A stretch of DNA of 19,678 nt from DATKEH01 sp035546355. GTDB lineage: Bacteria; Acidobacteriota; Thermoanaerobaculia; Multivoradales; JAIOJS01. Location of the stretch: contig DATKEH010000079.1 in NCBI GenBank assembly GCA_035546355.1, forward strand, positions 1 to 19,678, given 5' to 3'. The notes beneath the pieces are model-generated. The model made no database searches, was not told where the DNA came from, and saw only the letters and a list, made by a program, of their open reading frames with translations. Below are positions 16,926-19,678 of this stretch, piece after piece. The position numbers and the translations under genes were made by a program. The first letter of the stretch is position 1. Each line of letters begins with the position of its first letter.

Positions 16926-17516
16926 ATGGCCAGCGACGACAGCCTGCAGGCGCCGGTGCTGCTGGTGGCGATGCCGCAGATCCTCGATGGCTTCTTCCAT
17001 CGCAGCGTCGTGCTGCTGGTGCACCACGACGGCGAAGGGAGCCTCGGATTCATCGTCAACCGCCCGACCGCCATCCAGGTGGCCGAGATCCTCGAGGGGA
17101 TGGAGATCGGCTGGGAGGGCGCTGCCGACGCGGTGGCCCACTTCGGCGGGCCGGTCCAGCCGCAGCTCGGCACGGTGGTCTTCACGCCGCGGGACGGCAC
17201 CGCAGCGGCCCTGCCCGAGAGCCAGGCCGAGATCTGCCCCGGCCTGCGCCTGACCCAGCACGTCGGCGACCTGGAGCAGCTCGCCGCCTCCCCGCCGCGG
17301 GACTTTCGCCTGCTTCTCGGCTACGCCGGGTGGGGCGCCGGCCAGCTCCTCGAGGAGATCCTGCGCAACGACTGGATCACCGCCCCGGTCGAGGGGCAAC
17401 TGGTGTTCGGCGCCGACGCCGAAGGGGTCTGGTCCGAGGCCCTGCGCTCGGTGGGGATCGACCCCGCGACCCTCCCCAACTGGAGCGCCCCCGGCGGCGA
17501 GGAGAGCGCCAATTGA
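16926..17516 (+). CDS. YqgE/AlgH family protein (DUF179)
   Basis: 196 residues. The conserved family pattern is present: LLVAMPQILDGFFHRSVVLL near the N-terminus, GSLGFIVNRPT (38-48), a HFGGPVQPQ segment (about 72-80), and GYAGWGAGQLLEEI with the following WI. The biochemical role of this family is not established; AlgH has been tied to alginate regulation in Pseudomonas, and other members sit near Holliday-junction resolvase or Nudix genes. The ATG at 16926 begins MASDDSLQAPVLLV, the usual N-terminus. It is divergent from acnA and appears to head the plus-strand operon that continues through the Nudix, membrane, SDR and cytochrome genes. Confidence 0.93.
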   Translation: MASDDSLQAPVLLVAMPQILDGFFHRSVVLLVHHDGEGSLGFIVNRPTAIQVAEILEGMEIGWEGAADAVAHFGGPVQPQLGTVVFTPRDGTAAALPESQAEICPGLRLTQHVGDLEQLAASPPRDFRLLLGYAGWGAGQLLEEILRNDWITAPVEGQLVFGADAEGVWSEALRSVGIDPATLPNWSAPGGEESAN

Positions 17517-17623
17517 CGGCGGAGCCCGCCCCCGCCGATCCCCGCCGCCCGCACCGCCTGCACGACCGCTTCGCCTGTCACCGCGAGGGAGCGAGATGGC
17601 GTCTCGAGCGCCCGTTCCCCTAG
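17513..17623 (+). CDS. Short ORF overlapping yqgE stop; possible frameshifted N-terminus of the Nudix protein
   Basis: A 36-codon frame starting at TTG overlaps the yqgE stop (TTGA), the same arrangement as neighbouring genes. Its third codon positions are mostly G or C (about 30 of 35), better than the overlapping first codons of the Nudix gene. It ends at TAG 17621 after a CCCC run. One extra base there would join it to the Nudix frame, giving a continuous PFPLGRTPPRRSRN. It may be a true small gene, a frameshift or sequencing error, or chance. No homology is recognised. Confidence 0.3.
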   Translation: MTAEPAPADPRRPHRLHDRFACHREGARWRLERPFP

Positions 17624-18060
17624 GGCGCACGCCGCCGCGCCGCAGCCGCAACCACCACTCGGCGGGGGGGCTGGTGGTGCGCGGCGAGGAAGTGCTGCTG
17701 ATCGCCCCGCGGCGCGGCCGCTGGCAGCTGCCCAAGGGGCGGATCGAGCCGGGCGAGCAGGCGGCGGAGGCCGCGGTGCGCGAGGTTCGGGAGGAGACCG
17801 GAGTCGCCGGCCGCGTGGTCGCCACCCTGCCCTCCATCGAGTACTTCTACCTCGCCCCGGGCGGCATCCGCATCGCCAAGCTCGTCGACTACTATCTGAT
17901 GGACTACGAGGATGGCTCGGCCAGCGACCACGACCCACGGGAGGTCGAGGAGGCGCGCTGGTTCCCCTGGGAACGGGCGCTGTCGGCGCTGACCTACGAC
18001 AACGAGCGCGAGGTCGTCGCGGTGGCCCGGCGGCTCGCGCAGCAGAGGGAGCGACGATGA
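17596..18060 (+). CDS. Nudix hydrolase
   Basis: 154 residues with a perfect Nudix box: Gly48, Glu54 and REVREETGV (62-70), matching GX5EX7REUXEEXGU, whose glutamates bind the metal for pyrophosphate hydrolysis. The lead-in SAGGLVVRGEEVLLIAPRRGRWQLPKG and the later YFYLAPGGIRIAKLVDYYLM resemble diadenosine-polyphosphate hydrolases (Ap4A/Ap6A type) and MutT relatives; the substrate cannot be fixed from sequence. ATG 17596 has a Shine-Dalgarno-like GAGGGAG. The first 20 residues have atypical codon choice for this window and may not be the original N-terminus (see the short ORF at 17513). The stop overlaps the next gene as ATGA. Confidence 0.93.
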   Translation: MASRAPVPLGRTPPRRSRNHHSAGGLVVRGEEVLLIAPRRGRWQLPKGRIEPGEQAAEAAVREVREETGVAGRVVATLPSIEYFYLAPGGIRIAKLVDYYLMDYEDGSASDHDPREVEEARWFPWERALSALTYDNEREVVAVARRLAQQRERR

Positions 18061-18401
18061 TCCGCATGCTCGTCCAGGTGGCGCTCAACGGGGTCGGCCT
18101 GCTGCTGACCGCCCTCTTCGTCCCCGGCATCGACTGGCAGGGCGGGTTGCTCGCCCTCTTCCTCGCCGGCCTGGTGCTGGGCCTCGTCAACCTCGTCGTC
18201 AAGCCGCTCGTGACCCTGCTGTCGATCCCCTTCCTGGTGGTCACCCTGGGGCTGTTCTACCTGCTCATCAACGCCGCGATGCTGGGGCTGGTGGCCTGGC
18301 TGCTGCCCGACCTCACCGTCGCCGGCTGCCTTCCCGCCGTGGTCGGCGGCGTCGTGCTGGCGCTGTTCAACTGGATCACCGGGATGATCACCGGGCGATG
18401 A
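18057..18401 (+). CDS. Phage holin family IV-like membrane protein (DUF360 type)
   Basis: 114 residues, almost entirely hydrophobic, with four predicted membrane helices (about 5-25, 28-50, 52-75 and 85-110). The LALFLAGLVLGLVNLVVKPL and LLSIPFLVVTLGLFYLLINA patterns match the 4-TM superfamily IV holin-like proteins, which are common chromosomal genes. The name comes from similarity; no prophage is present, so a lytic role is not implied. It is joined to both neighbours by ATGA overlaps, indicating a single coupled transcription unit. Confidence 0.88.
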   Translation: MIRMLVQVALNGVGLLLTALFVPGIDWQGGLLALFLAGLVLGLVNLVVKPLVTLLSIPFLVVTLGLFYLLINAAMLGLVAWLLPDLTVAGCLPAVVGGVVLALFNWITGMITGR

Positions 18402-19165
18402 GGACGGCGGTGATCACCGGGGCGAGCTCCGGCATCGGCGCCGCCGTCGCGCGGGCCCTGGCCGGGGAGGGGTTCGCCCTGGTGCTCGGCGCCCGCCGCC
18501 GAGAGCGCCTGGCGGCGGTGGCGGCGCCGCTCGGGGCGCGCGCCCTGCCCCTGGACGTCACCGATCCCGACAGCGTCGCCGGCTTCATCGCGCAGATCGA
18601 GCGGGTGGACGTGCTGGTCAACAACGCCGGAGGCGCCCTCGGCATGGAGCGGGTAGAGGAGTCCCGCGACGAGCTGTGGCAGACCATGTTCGCCACCAAC
18701 GTGCTCGGCGCGCTGCGGATGACCCGTGCCCTGCTCCCCCGCCTCGAGGCGAGCGGCGACGGCCTGATCGTCAACATCGGCTCCATCGCCGGCTTCGAGA
18801 CCTACCCCGGGGGGAGCGGCTACACGGCCGCCAAGCACGCCCTGCGGGCGCTGACACGCACGCTGCGCCTCGAGCTGCTCGGCAGGCCGATCCGCGTCAC
18901 CGAGATCGCCCCCGGGCTGGTGGAGACCGAGTTCTCGCTGGTGCGGTTCGCCGGCGACCGCCAGCGCGCCGCCGCCCCCTATCGCGGCATGACGCCGCTG
19001 TCGGCCGAGGACGTCGCCGAGTGCGTCCGCTGGGTGGCGACGCTCCCCTCCCACGTCGATGTCGACGAGCTGGTGGTACGCCCTCGCGATCAGGCGGCGG
19101 CGACCCTGGTGCACCGTCGCCCGGCGCCTGCCGACGGCGACGCCGGCGCCGGGGGCAGGTCGTGA
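18398..19165 (+). CDS. Short-chain dehydrogenase/reductase (YdfG-like)
   Basis: 255 residues of classical SDR architecture: cofactor loop TGASSGIG (7-14), NNAG (75-78), and catalytic Ser129, Tyr142 and Lys146 (YTAAK). After the beta-3 region, LDVTDPDSV marks the adenine-binding aspartate. GARRRERL at 31-38 suggests an NADP preference. The end of the domain, HVDVDELVVRPRDQ, resembles YdfG-type 3-hydroxy acid/serine dehydrogenases. A further 20 residues rich in Ala, Gly and Pro form a C-terminal extension. Start and stop both overlap neighbours (ATGA before, GTGA after). The substrate is inferred only from resemblance. Confidence 0.93.
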   Translation: MRTAVITGASSGIGAAVARALAGEGFALVLGARRRERLAAVAAPLGARALPLDVTDPDSVAGFIAQIERVDVLVNNAGGALGMERVEESRDELWQTMFATNVLGALRMTRALLPRLEASGDGLIVNIGSIAGFETYPGGSGYTAAKHALRALTRTLRLELLGRPIRVTEIAPGLVETEFSLVRFAGDRQRAAAPYRGMTPLSAEDVAECVRWVATLPSHVDVDELVVRPRDQAAATLVHRRPAPADGDAGAGGRS

Positions 19166-19524
19166 GGCGGCGGCTGGCGATGGCGGCGACGGCGGTGGCC
19201 GCCCTCTCCGCGGTGCCCTGGGCCGGCTGTCAGGGGATCTTCCCCCAGCGCAGCGAGGGGGAACGCCTCTACCGCAAGCACTGCGCCGAGTGTCACGGCG
19301 TCGACGGATCGGGCAACACCCCGCGCTACATGGGCAACTACACCGCCGACCTGCTCGACGACAGCTGGGTGCACGTCGACGGCGACCCCGGCTCCTGGCG
19401 CTCGGTCATCGAGGAGGGGATCTTCGGCCGCATGCCCGGCTTCGCGGAGGAGCTGACGCGCGAGCAGGTCGAGGCCATCGTGCGCCACCTCGAAGTGCTG
19501 CGGGGGGAGGCGTTTACCGAGTAG
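19162..19524 (+). CDS. Lipoprotein c-type cytochrome (monoheme)
   Basis: 120 residues. The N-terminus (1-22) is a signal sequence ending in the lipobox-like WAGC, with Cys23 as the predicted lipid anchor, so the protein should be tethered outside the cytoplasmic membrane. A single heme-binding CAECH lies at 41-45 after EGERLYRKH, typical of class I cytochromes c. Met91 in FGRMPGF is the probable distal ligand. The C-terminal helix (LTREQVEAIVRHLEVLR) completes the fold. GTG 19162 overlaps the SDR stop (GTGA). It is probably an electron carrier; its partner is not evident, since no oxidase subunit is in view. Confidence 0.92.
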   Translation: MRRRLAMAATAVAALSAVPWAGCQGIFPQRSEGERLYRKHCAECHGVDGSGNTPRYMGNYTADLLDDSWVHVDGDPGSWRSVIEEGIFGRMPGFAEELTREQVEAIVRHLEVLRGEAFTE

Positions 19525-19525
19525 G

Positions 19526-19546
19526 CGGCCGGCGAGCAGCCGGCCG
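19526..19546 (+). repeat. Intergenic hairpin between the cytochrome and the last gene
   Basis: CGGCCGGC (19526-19533) and GCCGGCCG (19539-19546) flank GAGCA, a perfect 8-bp stem. No T-run follows. It ends just before the GGAGGAAGGAG Shine-Dalgarno of the next gene and may stabilise or separate the transcripts. Confidence 0.65.
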
Positions 19547-19562
19547 GGAGGAAGGAGCAAGC

Positions 19563-19678
19563 ATGGATCCGGCACGTTTCAAGGACGCCTTCGGCCGCCT
19601 CGAGCTGCTCGACGACCGCCTCACCTACCGCGTCCGCTCCCGCTCGGTGAAGTCGCGGACGGCGCCGACCCCGGAGCT
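19563..19678 (+). CDS. Start of an unidentified gene (truncated by window end)
   Basis: ATG 19563 follows a strong Shine-Dalgarno (GGAGGAAGGAG, then CAAGC). The 38 visible codons read MDPARFKDAFGRLELLD and continue with a basic stretch rich in Arg, Ser and Lys. Codon third positions are G/C-rich like the neighbours. No signal peptide or known motif is visible. It is 38 nt after the cytochrome stop and probably belongs to the same unit. Confidence 0.75.
   Translation, partial: MDPARFKDAFGRLELLDDRLTYRVRSRSVKSRTAPTPE

Noticed and set aside
18057..18401. Prophage indicated by the holin-like gene
   Set aside because: The 4-TM superfamily IV holin-like proteins are common chromosomal genes; no endolysin, structural or integrase gene is nearby.

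Overview
The window is very GC-rich (roughly three quarters G+C by eye), is almost entirely coding and carries ordinary bacterial housekeeping genes. An ECF sigma factor of the type linked to Ser/Thr kinases, two Hanks-type kinases with the same N-terminal module, HslVU, and many dispersed palindromic repeats suggest a high-GC Acidobacteriota (for example Thermoanaerobaculia-like) or a related lineage. That placement is inference; there is no rRNA or other phylogenetic marker here.

Layout. (1) 20-5145, plus strand: hslV-hslU-FN3 lipoprotein-dapF-tyrS, a tightly packed operon with 3-13 nt gaps or stop/start overlaps. (2) 5146-5311: convergent gap filled with palindromic repeats. (3) 8157-5312, minus strand: an intact Ser/Thr kinase, an ECF sigma factor and a kinase that has lost its ATP-anchoring lysine, arranged as one operon. 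(4) 8194-9581, plus strand: an exported ApbE-like protein with degraded active-site motifs, then a small two-helix membrane protein. (5) 10857-9583, minus: citrate synthase with its own sigma70-like promoter. (6) 13011-10959, minus: NAD-dependent epimerase, queD and queE (preQ0 pathway). (7) 13021-13999: about 1 kb without a credible protein gene, holding a strong plus-strand intrinsic terminator with a possible small RNA, and several dispersed repeats. (8) 16777-14000, minus: aconitase. (9) 16926-19678, plus: yqgE-(short ORF)-Nudix hydrolase-holin-like membrane protein-SDR dehydrogenase-lipoprotein cytochrome c-start of an unknown gene, again with many stop/start overlaps.

The genes cover protein quality control, lysine/peptidoglycan precursor synthesis, tyrosyl-tRNA charging, two consecutive TCA-cycle steps (citrate synthase, aconitase) and queuosine precursor synthesis. 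The kinase-sigma-pseudokinase cassette looks like a self-contained signalling module. It is transcribed divergently from the degenerate ApbE gene across only 36 bp.

The most striking regulatory signal is a TANNNT -10-like box 6-9 nt before six start codons (hslV, kinase, sigma factor, apbE-like, epimerase, yqgE). This is the geometry of leaderless transcription. Several of the other, non-overlapping starts show Shine-Dalgarno-like sequence instead. No CRISPR array, tRNA, rRNA, intact insertion sequence or prophage was found.
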